Shown here: positions 45,920 to 59,037 of the stretch, in pieces
Layout of the letters: every line of letters starts with the position of its first letter
How positions within the stretch are numbered: position 1 is the stretch's first letter
From: Apiosordaria backusii
Lineage: Eukaryota; Ascomycota; Sordariomycetes; Sordariales; Lasiosphaeriaceae
Direction: 5' to 3'
Assembly (NCBI GenBank): GCA_030549205.1
Contig: JAUKTV010000014.1
Location: 434,001-498,000, forward strand
Length of the DNA stretch: 64,000 nt
Translations under genes and position numbers: made by a program
The notes under the pieces: generated by a model
What the model was told of the DNA's origin: nothing
What the model saw: only the letters and a program-made list of their open reading frames with translations
The model's database searches: none

Positions 45920-47490
45920 AGTTAGCTAATTAATATAGATTAATAAAGCTGCTAATATTCTTTCTTTAAGCCTATAGTTATTTTACCCTTTACATTTTAA
46001 TAATAATACCTTCTTTATTATAAATAAAGATATAAAAGAAGGACCGACCTAGGAGGTTTAAAAAAGGAGAGTTCTTATAGTATAGTAAGGTAATGAAATG
46101 ATAGGCGATTTCCTTTTAATTTATTATAATAAGTAAATTATATTTAAAGTTTAATATAATAAGATTACTAATAAAAGGGCTAACTTTATAATAGAAGATA
46201 TAATTAGTATCGACATTCTACGTAAAATTCCGGTTTATTTACTACTTAAACTAAGGATTATTTATTATTTCCAAAAAAAAAGGCATACTTTCTTTAGATC
46301 CTTCGATTTTAACCATTTTATAAAGCTCAATATTAAATTCCTTAAAGTTTTTAAACAACATACCGATCTTTAAAAAGGCTACTTATATATTACGGAATTA
46401 ACATAAAACCTCCTTCCTATCGTTAAGACGCTTCTTGTTTCTTAAACAATTATAAAATATAATATATACTTTTATAATAACTCCTTTATTCTAAATAATA
46501 TCTATAAAGCTATTATTATAGTAAAAGGGAAATTTTTAATAATAAAGTAACTTCTAAATAGTAAAAGAAATAAGAGGGTTAGTTTTTACTTAATAATCAG
46601 TTAATTGTAAGTAGATATTTTAAAACTCGTCTTTTATAATATCCTTAGTAACGATAGTTTAATAAAGGAACTTAGCTTCTGACTAAAAATAAAAGGGACT
46701 ACGTTAAACTCCTTCTTTAATAACCAACTCCTCTTTTAAATCTTAAACTAATTGTCCTTTAATCTCTTTAAACTACTTTTATTAAAAAATAGTATATAAA
46801 TTAAGACTTTTAATAAAGTCGTAAATAACGGAAATATTCCCGATTATAAATTTAATATAAAAGTTATCTACTTAAGTATTTTAATTTTAAACTCCCTCTA
46901 TTAAGTAACTTCAGAAAAAGTACTATTCGTTTTTACTAATAAAAGTGCCTGATTAAGACTTAGTAAGAAAAAGGACCTTACTAAGGAAGTAATTATATAC
47001 CTATTTAAAGAACTTCTTATAATTATATATATCAAAGTAATATAGTTCCTAATTAATAAAGGCATTATAAATATCCTTACCTATAAAGTTAATAAAGAAG
47101 GCCCGATTATAGAATATAATAACCTTAATAAAAGCTTTTTTAATAAAATAATAATAAATAAAAAAGTAAAGAAAATATTAATAGACAATAAAGTTAAAAC
47201 TTACCTTTACTTCATTTATAACTATCGCTTTAACTACCGGAAAAGTAAGTAAATCCTACTAAACTATTCCAAAGGCTTTTCCTTTATAATATTTAAAGAG
47301 AAGGTTACTTTAAGTACGGTAGTCTAAATAATAGAAGGTATTAATATTTTTCTTAAAAGTATTTATAATATTAAATAAAATAAAGGAGGATTTATTAAAT
47401 TCGAAAGTAAAGTTATAAAAAATAAGTCTATTTATTTTACTTATTAAAAAGTCTAAATATAGATTTAGGAATTATCGCAAGTGTAAAAAT
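45920..47490 (+). pseudogene. Opposite-strand coding relic between integrase and 3' LTR of the 12.4-kb gypsy
   Basis: On the + strand one frame runs for about 520 codons with far fewer stops than its AT content predicts. Nearly all stops are codons RIP would make from Gln, Trp or Arg. Readable pieces: 'FIIEDIISIDILRKIPVYLL' (about 46,190), 'FFRSFDFNHFIKLNIKFLKV' (about 46,290), 'VNNGNIPDYKFNIKVIYLS' (about 46,840), 'NKEGPIIEYNNLNKSFFN' (about 47,090). The element's own genes are on the other strand. I do not recognise the protein; it could be an element-encoded antisense ORF or a captured host gene. Confidence 0.5.
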
Positions 47491-49003
47491 CTGAAAGATA
47501 AATCTAAAAAAAGCTAAAGTATAGTAGTTAATTATAAAGCTAATTAATAAAAAAAGGAAGTAAATAAGAATATAATATAATAAAAGATAAGGTAATAAAG
47601 GTAAGGTAATAAAAATAGTAACTAGGTTTAAAAGTTAGCTTATTAATTGTTTAAGAAAAAAGGAAAGCTTTTATTAAAAAGGTAAAGGCTTTTTATAAAT
47701 ATAAAAAAGCCTTAAGCTTTCTTTTCTAATTAATTATTATAAATTAAAGTAAAGTTCTAAAGTAAACTTTTAAAATAACTACTTATTTTAATTAGCAGTT
47801 ACTTTTAGTTATAATAAAAGAAAGATATAAAGAAAGGCTAACGTAATTAATAGATATATATATTATTTAAAGGCTTAAGTAGGTTCTTTTTAGTTAAAGA
47901 AAATATTCGATAATTTCAGTTCTAATCTCTAACTTTTATAGGGACTAAGTTAATTAAATTAGAATTCGATTGATAGTAGGTACTTTATTAAATAAAGAAG
48001 GTTTAAATTCTTTCTTTTAATAACCAAAATAAATACTTAATTTAATTATAAAGGTACTTTTATAATACTGCTTTTCTTTTAATTAAAATAGGAGCTATAG
48101 TTCTTTAGTATTTCTTTTTTTTAAAAAAGATAGATTATAATAAAAAAGGTTATAAAAGAAAGTAATATAAATAAAGGAAAGGTAGATATTTAAAGTAAAG
48201 TAAGAATTTAATTTTCCTTTAATTCTCGACTTTAAAAGAGTATTTTTATTAATATCTTTATTAATATCGCCCTTTTATACTTACCTTTATTTTTAAAAAA
48301 AAAATTAGTAAGTACTGTTTTTATAAATAAATAATAGTTATTATTTAAAATTTCTTTAAACTATTCCTTATATAAAGTCAGATTTATTATAAGAATATAT
48401 TAAATTAATAAATTAATCTTTTTAGATTTTTAAAAGCCGACCTTTTTTTTAAAGTAACGAAATAAAGGGAAATATTTTTAAATCCTTTTTCTAACTATTA
48501 ACTAACTTCTCCTTTTTTTTAATCTTAACTTTATATTTTTAAATAAATTTAAAGGCTATTTCCTTTAATTCTTTCTTATTTAACTTTATATTATATATAA
48601 TAAAGTATTCAATTTAATATACTTAATATATCCGTTTTCTTCCTTTTCAATCCTTATATAATATAATCCTTTCGACTTTATATATTATATAAAGATCGAA
48701 ATATCGATTATCATCTTTAATAATTATAAAGGTAGCTTTTAAAAAAGCCTATTAATAAGGGTCTTCTTAAAGAACATTTACTTTTTTAAAAAATATAATA
48801 AATACAATTGAATAGATCTTAATATTTAAGGGAAGTTTAAATTTATATACTAATAGTAAACACTTTCCCTTAATTTTAAAAGGTCCTTTATATCATAAAG
48901 CTAACTTCTAACTATATTCTATAAAGATAGAATATCTTTAATAAAGCTTAATTATTATTTAATCGTTAATAGTAAATTCCTTTTATCAACAATATTTATG
49001 ATA

Positions 49004-49180
49004 CCCGAAAAGTGGGTCCATTGATAAGATAAGATTGTTAGATTAGATAAGGGTGCTTTGACCAGTGCAAGCCCCGCCTTTGTCATCGCTTGCAGATACA
49101 GACCACTTGTACTTCATTCAAGTGGGATGCTTGCGAGCCAAAGGCTTTCCTAATCCATCACCTTTTACCACACTTTTCAG
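49004..49180. mobile_element. Small MITE-like insertion (Tc1/mariner/pogo style)
   Basis: A 177-bp island of higher GC in the AT-rich element. It is flanked by TA on both sides, with imperfect inverted ends CCCGAAAAGTGGG and (complemented) CTGAAAAGTGTGG. No coding capacity. Little RIP, so it is younger than its host. Confidence 0.5.
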
Positions 49181-50989
49181 TACCACCCTAACTTCGAGTA
49201 TTAATTTATTATACCGCTCCTTTATATACTTAATAGATTTCTTTATAATTATCTTTATATCATATTTAAAAATATTTTAAAAAAGTTAAAGTTCTTTTAA
49301 AGTATTACCTATCTTTAAAAAAAAAAAACATATCTTCTTTCCAGTAACTAATTTATTTAAAAAATATTTAATTATCTCAAAGTATTAGTTATCTAATAAA
49401 GTTTATAAATAAAAAATAACCTCTATTTAATCCTCCTTAAAATATTCTTATACTTAAAATCAGAAAGCAATTTTAACTATTTAATTATACCTTTTTAATA
49501 ATCTATTAATTTAAAAATAATATACAGTAAATATAAAAAGTTTTATTCTTAATTACTTTTAAATTCCTTTTTAAAAGTCTCCTATTTACTGGAAGTTTCT
49601 ATTATTAATAATTATAAAAGGAACTTTCTATTTATAAATAAGTAGATATTAAAAAAGGATCTTTTCCTAAATTTTAATAGTAATAGAATTTATTTTAAGG
49701 ATTATTAATCCTTTCTTAAAAAATTTACAGGTTATTATAAAAAAGGCATTAAATATTAAATATTTAACAACCTAATAAGGTAAGTTTTCGTGAAAGTATA
49801 AAGGAAGGCCAATAATAATATTAAATATAATAATATAAAAAAGGATTAAAAAGGATATAATTAATTAAAATTCTTTAATAAACTTTTATCAGTTAATCTA
49901 ATTTATTTAATATTTAAAATACTATTGGATATAATCTATAATTCTCTTCTTAAGGTTATAAATAAAGAAAGCTCCTTAAATTTAATACTAAATCCAAAAG
50001 ATTTTAAAATAAAAATTATAACTATAATAATATTTAAAGATATCTTTTATATAACTATTAAATATATAAAGTCGTTAAAATATCTTTAACCTTTATAAAT
50101 AAAAAAGCCTATTTACTATATAATAATTATAAAGTTTTTTAAACTTCTCTTTAAAGATTTTATTTATAATAGATTTAAAGTAAAGGTCCTATTAATATCC
50201 TTTTTTTAATTTAACAGCAAACTCTCTAAAAAAGTAAAAGAAACAGTCCTTTAACATAAAACCTTTATAGAATAGTTAATTATAAAGCCAGACATATTAT
50301 TATAAGATCCTATCCCTTTTAAGTTCGTCTTTAAAGCTAATAATATAGATTTTATCGAAAGTAAATACTTTAAAGTATTTTAAAATAAACCTAAAGAAGC
50401 GATTAAAGCCATCGGCGATTACATTAGTCTTTTCAGAAATATATCGTACATCAAATCAATATTAAAATAAATAAAAACAAACTACCAATAGTCATTAATT
50501 TACCTATATACTATTTACAGTATATATATTAGTATTAATAATAAGACCTTTAAAAGCAATATAATCGATAATAATAGTAATAAAATAATCTAAAGACATT
50601 AATATAGAGCAAAACTTCTTCAATATCCAAACTATAACTACTATTTCAAACTTCGTTAATTAATAATTCTTCTCAACTATACTAATACATTTATTAAAAT
50701 ATATTACTAGCTAAATATCTATTAAATTAAAAAAAAATACCTTATCCTATATAAATCTTTCTTTAAAATAAAAAACGACTATCTTAAAACTATCTTTATT
50801 TACGTTAGTAAAAATATACAATTTCTTAATTAAATCAAAATAAATAATAACGACTTTAAAATAAAAGGCAACTTTAATATCTTTAAAGAATTTTAACTCC
50901 TTATTAGTAAATTCGAATATAAGCTTTTTTATAATACCTTTTCTTTACATTTTAAAAATCTATATACCATTATCTATTTTAATAGCCTT

Positions 50990-51930
50990 TAAAAGTTCCG
51001 TCTTCTATTACTATAAAGGGTTTATTTTTATAACGTATCATTTTATTAAATAATGTAAAAATCCGATCTTCTTAATAAATATTTCGAAATTTTAAAGTAT
51101 AGTAGGAAATTTAATATCTTAAATAGCCTTAGCTCTTTTATCAATAATAGAAATTCTTTTCCTATTTACTTTAAATTTAAAAAAATAAACAAAGGGGTAT
51201 TTTAAAAAGGACTTTTTAAAAAACAAGCCTAGTTTAATCTTCTTAAATATTTTAAAGACTTACTGAATATATTTAAAATAGTCCTTATTATTATTTAAGA
51301 AAATAATAATATCGTTAATATATATAGTATAATAATAAATAAATCCTACTTCTTTAATAAAGTAATCTATTTATTATTAAATATATAATAGAAAGTTATA
51401 AAAACCTATAGAAGTTACCTTTATAACTTCTACTCTACACTCTAAAATAATAGCAAGCTTTAATTTATTCTCTTTTACAATTAAAAATTAATAAAAAAAC
51501 TTAATAACATTAATAGCTATAATTTAAATCTTTCTCTATAGCTTTTTTATAATAATATAAATAAAAGATAACAAATAAAAGTCTAATACTATAACTCAAT
51601 TAATTATATAGAAATTAATAACTAGATAGCTCTTTACTTTGCCTTTTATAGTTCGGTAAATTATAAAAACTAGGATTCTGAAAATAATCGGAAAAGTAAT
51701 AGTAAATATAAAACCCTAACGGTATAGTCTATTAAATACTTTATCCATTACCTTATAATCTTTAAAATTAAAATAATATAATTTAAAGGCTACTTTATAT
51801 TTATACTAATTATTAATAAATTAAATCTTTATATAATATTTAAAAAAAGGTCGATTAACTCCTAATCTTTTTAAACAGTAAAAAAATTATAAACTAACTT
51901 CTTAAGCCTATTCGCAAAAAAAAGGTTATC
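50990..51930 (-). pseudogene. Reverse transcriptase relic of the 12.4-kb gypsy
   Basis: Minus strand: 'YTIYINDIIIFLNNNKDYFK' stands where active elements have A-YVDDIVIFS. Just downstream are GLFFKKSFLKYPFVY and 'KIGFLHY', the thumb and connection region of this gypsy family. Upstream, a decayed fingers/palm region extends to about 51,930. RIP stops throughout. Confidence 0.7.
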
Positions 51931-54900
51931 TTTATAAATATATACTCTGTTTTTAAACTTATACTTTAAAACCTTCTCGTCCTTAATAATTCTTAAAATA
52001 AATTGCAATTTTAAATTCTCCTTTCTCTTTTTATTTTCATTATTTAATAAATTAAAGGGATTTTTTAATAATTCTTTTTATAATAAATTAAACTTAAGCT
52101 TTAAATTAAAAAGTTCTTTTCCGTTCTTATTTTAATTTTTTTCTACCGTTTCCTCCTTTAAAAGGTTTAAATAATCTTTTAATTAAAATAAAGAGGATAA
52201 ATATCTTTAATTCCTTTCTATATTAAAATAATATTTAATAAAATAGTTCTTTACGTAAAATTATCCTTTTAATATTCTAATAATACTTTCAGAAGTAATA
52301 ATATATAAAGTCTTTATCTTTTAAAATATATAAATCTTAATAAATTTCTTAAAGATATTATAATATAAAATATAGTACTTTCTATATTAAAGAATATTAT
52401 ATATTCTAATCGACTTTAAAAATAAGTAAATACAATCCTTTTTTAAATTAAAATACTTAACGGTAACATATTTCTTTTTACTTAATCGGATAATATTTAA
52501 TTTCGCGACCTTAACGTTAAACCGATCCTTTCCTTTTTTAATTCCTTTCCATCTAACAAAGTATAATACCTTTAAACCTTAATATCCTTTAACTTCTATA
52601 TAACTATAAAATAAGAAAAGGTCTACTTAATAATTCTATAAAAAAGATTATTTAAATAAGATTTTAACTTTTAAAAACTTAATTATATCTACTATAATTA
52701 AAACAAAAGATATTACTTTCTACCCTTTATAATCTTTACCGTATAAGTAAATTTAAAACTCTATCTAATTAAAAGTTCATTACAGCCTTTACTTAATATC
52801 CTAAAGTTTAAAAAGCTTACTAAATATCTATTTAATATTTAAGATCTATTCTAATAGTCTTTTAACAATAGCGTACCTTCTAATTTCTATATTAGCGTAG
52901 ATTTGCTCTATTTCGCCGTTTAAAGTTAGAAAAATAAGTACTTTCATTTAAATAAAAGCGTTATAGAAAATAAGTTTAAATATATCGAAGTTAAAAAAGG
53001 AGGGGAGTATATATAGGGTACCGGTAAAGCTTAATTTCTAAAGGGTTATATTTATTAAAAGAGCCTTACCTTTTTTTTTTAAATAAAAGATATTTTATTC
53101 AAAATTCCTAAAAGTAAAGGCCGCTAAGTAATCTTTTATATAGTAAAGTAAATCTTACAGTATTTACAATATTATAAAATACTATCGGTAAATTAATTGT
53201 ATTCTAAATACTAAATATATATAAATATTTTCTACTTCAAAAGTATAATAGATTTAGTTCCTCTTATTATTAAAGTTAAAGTTATCGTTAAAAATATCGT
53301 TATCGTCCCTAAATATATCGGTATTACTGTAATTAAAGTCGTTATCAGAGGAATTAACTAAAGGTTTATTAATATCAACAATATTAATTTCTAAGTCTTT
53401 CTAGCGCTTAAAGCATTTATTTAAATCCTACTATACCTTTAAGGCCTTATCTCTCTATTACTTAATAATTAGAAAACATTTAAGTCACCGGCCGGTCTAA
53501 CGGTCGAACTTTTTATAATTAAACTTCTAGCGATTATTCTAAGGCTAATCCTTAAAGTAAGTATTATCGTAGTAATTCCTTATTTATTTATATTAAGGCT
53601 GACTATATCTAATTTATTTCTAACGGTTTTAATAACGCTTTAATCAGTCGATTATAAAGTAGTACTATATTTCTATATTCCTTACGGCCTTATCTTTAAA
53701 CGTATACTAATAGAATAGATCGCTATATTAATCCTAATTTCCAAAGAATAGGATAGCCTTAAGGAGAACGGTTTTTTAAATATCGTAAATAAGCTTCTTT
53801 TATACTATTCCGGATATCTCGACTAAGTAGCGTTTCTTTTCGAACTAATCGGCTATTCCTTTCTTTTTTATCTTTTAAAGGAAAAGTCGGAGGCCTTCTA
53901 TTTTAATACGTACCAGTCTTTTATCAGTTTTAAACCTTCCTAATATAGTATCTACCATCCTAAATACTCCTATTTTACCGTTAAGGTAGGCTTTTTTATA
54001 GGCGTTAAATCCGATAAACCAAATTAATATTAATCCCTAAAGGATTATAAACCATTAAATTCGGAAGAGTATAACTTAGCTTTTTTTAATAATAGTAGCT
54101 AGTATATACTTTACCTATACATAAGTATTATAGTAAATAATCAAATATTTATTACCGACGGTAATAAGCTTATTAATTAAAGGTTAGTCTTTAAGCTAAG
54201 GTTTAAAAAGGGGATAGTCTATAGCGTTGAATTTCTTATATTAAAGCTCCTCTTTATTTAAAAAGAATTGTCAATAGAGCTTAAGGAAAGACAGGTTATT
54301 AATCAAACGCTCTAGTAAAATAGGTTCCTCTCTTAAAAATAATAAAACTAATAAAACTTTTAACTAAAGGGCTTCATTTCTGGATATCAGACCCGGAAAA
54401 AAGTTATAGAGGTTCCAAATAAATCTAGATCGTACCGTTCCTCCAAGCTTATTCCGGTTAACTAAATATAAGAAATTATTATTCTAATAACTGTCGATTA
54501 AATAAAAGTACTTAATATATCTTATACTAAGTCTATTAAAAGTATACTTAACGTAAACAAAGGGCACTAGAATAGCACTTCCGTAAAATACGTAATTTCT
54601 ATACTAACTACCTATTTTAATAAAGGCAAATTACTATTATAAAGGATTATTATATACCCCAATAAAAAAGTTCAGTCTTATTCCGATTAAGGCTAAAAAG
54701 GCCTATTAATATTTTATAAAAGGCTAAGTAAATTCTAACGTTTTAATAAATAAAAGGATAATCTCTTATAAGCTTTAAGCCTTACTTCTAATTAAAAATA
54801 CTAAGCTATAGTTTATATAAAAACGGCAATATCCTTTAATGCTATAGTTTTATTATTTATAATAAAGTAGTTTACTTCTATATCCTTTATAATTTTCTCC

Positions 54901-56666
54901 GCAATATCCTATACTGTAAATCTCTCTAAAAAGCTAAAGTAGCTCTAGTCTATTACTATAATTAAAGTAATAATAAACTATAGTATTTTAATCTATTTTA
55001 ATAATAGGTTCTATATTAAATCCTAATATTTCCGTTCTTTATCGTCCTATCCCTTTAATAAAAGGCGCTTTAATAAAAAATCGAATATTTTAAAGGATAG
55101 ATAAGCCTTAAAAGTATATACTTTCTTTTACTATTATCCTCTTAATCCTATAGGGTTTTAAATATTAAAGATAATTTAAAAATCCTAATCCTTATTACTT
55201 TTTTAAACTTTATAAAGATAAATCGATAAAGTAAGCTTTAAATAATTATCCTTCTTTATAAATAAATAACTACCTAAATCGTCCTTTAAAAGTAAATAAG
55301 CTTATTTAATTAAATCCTTCCGATTTATCAGTTAAACTAATAGTAATATAAAGGAAATAATAATCTCTATTAATAGCTTTATTAAACTACTATTAATTAA
55401 TATTTCGAAAAGATTTATTATAAAAGTTAATATTAAATAGTTAAATAAAGAAGTTTTATAATTACTAAATAAAGATATCCTAAATAATATCAAACTAATA
55501 ACTTAATAAAGTATATAGAGCAAATCCTTATTATTTATTATTTATAATAGCCTTTAATAAAAGCTAATCGATTAAAATAAACTTTTAAAATAAGGTAATA
55601 TTAAGCGTTTTATAATATTAAAGATAGCTACTTTTAAAAGGTTATTTAATATTGTTATTATTAAAAGGAAGCGGTAAAAAACTAGGCCTTTTTAAAAAAA
55701 AGAAAGGACCCTTTATATTTATAAAAAAAAAAGCTTGAAGATTTTAACGGAATTTAAGCCGGCCGGTAAATTAATAAATATTTTATAAAAGGATATTCCG
55801 GCGTCTTATAAAAAGGTAATAGGGTTTAATTTATAATCTTTTAAAGTTACTATTAAAGGTAAGGTAAATAAGTTATTTTTTAATCCTTCTATATTACCGT
55901 CTTTATTTACTAATACCTTTTTATATTTTACTTTTATTAACTTTTCTTCTAAATATTAAGGCTTTTTTTTAAAATTGGCCTAATCTATTCCTATTAATCT
56001 TTCAATCGGTAAAAAAGAGGAGATTCGAAAAGTCCCTATAGCCTTTATAAATAAAGAAGGCCTATCCTTTTAAAAAAGTATTATAAATTATTATTAAAGT
56101 CGAAGAAAATTTGAAATATAAAAGAAGTTAAAGACTAACAGATTTTTAAACAGAGTAGTAGATTTTAAAAGGTTTTATAACGGAGATTTTAATCGAAATA
56201 AATATTGTATATTAAAGAAGAGGAATTTCTCTTTATCCTATAAAAGAAGAGCTGGTAATTAATTTCTTTTAAAGTTTTTAAATTTAAATTCCTTATTTAG
56301 CTTTTAAAAAAGGTAGAAGTTATTTAAGGATATTGAAAAAGCCGACTTATATACTTTAAGGATAAAATATATATAAAGTTTATATTAAGAAATTAAAGTT
56401 TGGAGGTCTTTTATTATATAAAAAGTAAATAAATAAACTTATCATTTTTTATTAATTCTAACTTTAAAAGGAAAGTAAACTATAAAGCACTTATAAAAGG
56501 AAAGAACCTTTAAAAATTAAAAAGGAGCTTTTAAATAATCCTTTATAATTATAAAGTAAAAAGTAATTATAAAAAGTATATTAATATTATATTAATAAAA
56601 TACTATAATAGTATTTAATTTTAATCGAATATATTAGTAATTTAATCGGTTAATTACAATTACTAA

Positions 56667-57359
56667 TATTATAATCTTTTAATAAAAAGTTTAAATAAAA
56701 AGTTTCCTGAAAAGACTTCTAAAGAAAGTTCTTAAAGAAAGTTCTTAAAGGAAGTTTTTAAGAAGTTTTAAAAAAAGTTCTAAAGAAGGTTTTAAAGGAA
56801 GTTCCGAAAGAGGTTTTAAAAAAGGTTTTAAAAGGAGGTTCTTAAAAAGATTTTTAAGGAAGTTCTTAAGAAGGTTCTGAAGGAAATTTTAAAGAAAGTT
56901 CTAAAGGAGGTTTTAAAGAAAGCTCTATAAAAAATTCCTAAAAAAACTTTAAAAAAGGTTCTGTAGAAGATTTTAAAGGAAGTTCTGAAAAAAGTATTAA
57001 AAGAGGATTTTTTATATAAACTTTAATAATTAATATAAAAGATATATAAATAAAAGGCTTAATAAAAGCTTCCTTTATAAAAGAGAATATAAATATATCT
57101 TTTAAAGCTGGATTTATTATAGGAAATCGAAGTTAAAAAGGTTATTAAGTATATTTATATATAAAAAAGAAGAAAAGAATAAGAAAAAAAATAAGAATAT
57201 AATAATCATGTTGTATATATAATATGACTTATAATAAAAGGTAAGAATAAAATAAGGAGCTTCCTTTAGGAGCTTCTAAACTACAGGACCTTTTAAAGGA
57301 TTGTACAAAGTAGACCGTAACGTTAAGTAAGTCCTATAAAGGTATAGAATCTCATAATA
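56667..57359 (-). repeat. 5' LTR of the 12.4-kb gypsy (693 bp)
   Basis: Same length as the left LTR; the GGAAGTTCC units are present but more transition-mutated (AAGTTTTTAAG types). Confidence 0.88.
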
Positions 57360-57364
57360 AATAT

Positions 57365-57930
57365 ATAATTATAATCCTTTATTAAGCTTTTTTATAAAGA
57401 TAACAGAAGTAACCTATAAGGCTATATAAACTTTAATCTATCCTTCTTTAAAGTTTTTAAAAATATATTATTAATAAGCTTTAAATCCCTTTAACAATAT
57501 TTTATATAGAAGGTTTAAATTAATATCTTTTAAATATTTATTATTAAATAATTCGATTTTATAATTATAAGGCTAAAAGAAAGGTATATATTTTATTTAC
57601 TAACTCCTTTAAACTTTCCTTATCTTTTATTAAAAAATCTTCTTTAATATTTTTTTTTTAAATAAATTAAATATATTTATCGATTTTTATAAAGATAATA
57701 ATTCTAATTTATAGATTATTTATTTTTCCTATTATTTTAAAAAATACATTTACCTTTAAAATAGTAATATTAACCGTATAATTTTAATACTAATTAATAA
57801 TATCCCTTTTTAAAATATAAGTACTTTAAATATTATATTTAATATAATCTTTTCTTTATTAATACTTTTTATATTTCTTTAGAATATTTTTAAATTTAAA
57901 TAGAGAATTTAATATATAATTTTAAAAAGC
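57365..57930 (-). pseudogene. Detached N-terminal part of the host gypsy reverse transcriptase
   Basis: The minus strand reads to the junction as FIKKLNKGL.LYI, the counterpart of F(V/I)KKP(N/D)GGLRLCVDYR. The next residues (I/D)NY.KLN are found at 44,911, so the 12.4-kb insertion interrupts the RT exactly at this motif. Confidence 0.7.
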
Positions 57931-57944
57931 TTTTATTATATTAT

Positions 57945-58113
57945 ATATCTCTCTAAGAAGTGGAGCTTCCTAAAAAAATTTCTTTTACAACGCTACACTC
58001 GGCGTTAATTCTCTTCACAGTTAATCTGGTGTGCCACTTAAACTGCCTAAGGCCACCGTCATGGTCACGTAACTATTACGTACTTGTCACGTACTTGTCA
58101 CATGGCTGAACCT
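57945..58113 (-). mobile_element. R retroposon, 5'-truncated copy (169 bp)
   Basis: Contains only the 3' part of R in minus orientation. The 14-bp repeat ttttattatattat lies on both sides (57,931-57,944 and 58,114-58,127), and the second repeat is shared with the next R copy. Confidence 0.7.
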
Positions 58114-58127
58114 TTTTATTATATTAT

Positions 58128-59024
58128 GTCTTTCTGAGAAGTAGAGCTTCCAAAAAAAGTTTCTTTTACAACGCTTTACCCGGCGTTGGTTCTCTTTACA
58201 GTTAATCTGGTATACCACTTAAACTGCCTGAGGCCTGCTCACCGTTATGGTTACGTACTTATTATATAGTTGAACCTTCTACTATTAAGTTTAATAATAA
58301 GCTTATGTAATAATATTATAGCCAAACTTTCCAAATGCCTCCTTCACTATCGAATTGCTTATAATCGCATTAATAACTCCTTCGCTAACCTATACTAAGG
58401 CTAAATACCAATGCCTATATAAAGTTAAAAAAAATCTTATTTACTACTTTTCTTCTTTTTTTATATTACTTACTATATTAAGACTTAATTGATTATAGTA
58501 TTAAGTATAGGTTTATCCTATATAACTTAATGATTAAAAGATAATATTAATATAATAACAGTATATAATTATATTAAAAGCTTATAAATATAAGATTTTA
58601 AGGTTAGATAATTATAAATACTTTAAATTAGTCAATATAATAATGGCTATACTAAAGAAAGATAGTAAAAGGTGAAAGAAAATAAGTGTTGCTTACATTT
58701 AAACATATATTATATACGTTATTACTATTTCATTTTTTAATTAATATATTAAACTCAATTAATTCGGATAGGATTTAATCGATCTTAATATAAACTAATA
58801 GATTGATAATACAGAGATTTAGAAAAAAAGCCTTCGAATAGAAAGATAAAGTGAAAAGATAGTTGACGAAGTTAATATCGATTGTAAGTATAATAGTAAA
58901 GGTTAAAACGCCTTAATAGGTAGTTAGTTTAAGTATACCAAATAACTTAAAGATACTGTTTACTATTATATTAATCATAAATATCTATATATTACGTCTT
59001 ATATATATACCACCGAACCTTAAG
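58128..59024 (-). mobile_element. R retroposon, full-length copy (minus strand)
   Basis: 897 bp, the inverted counterpart of 26,376-27,359, with the same 5' end (CTTAAGGTTCGG on the minus strand). Flanks ttttattatattat (58,114-58,127) and tttattatcttat (59,025-59,037) match at 12 of 13 aligned bases. Confidence 0.7.
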
Positions 59025-59037
59025 TTTATTATCTTAT

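Larger units (their letters stand above)
44912..57359 (-). mobile_element. 12.4-kb Ty3/gypsy element, RIP-inactivated, nested in the host gypsy
   Basis: 12,448 bp with two 693-bp LTRs. Ends derive from TGTTGTGA...TCACAACA (seen as TATTGTGA and TCATAATA). A 5-bp target duplication AATAT flanks it (44,907-44,911 and 57,360-57,364). RT on the minus strand at about 51,900-50,990; RNaseH and integrase to the left; gag and unidentified 5' region to the right (52-56.6 kb). A MITE is inserted at 49,004. A + strand coding relic lies between integrase and the left LTR. It is long for a gypsy element. Confidence 0.85.

Noticed and set aside
49065..49280. 71-codon + strand ORF
   Set aside because: Runs from the MITE into AT-rich relic sequence and ends in low-complexity Ile/Phe; no coding signal.
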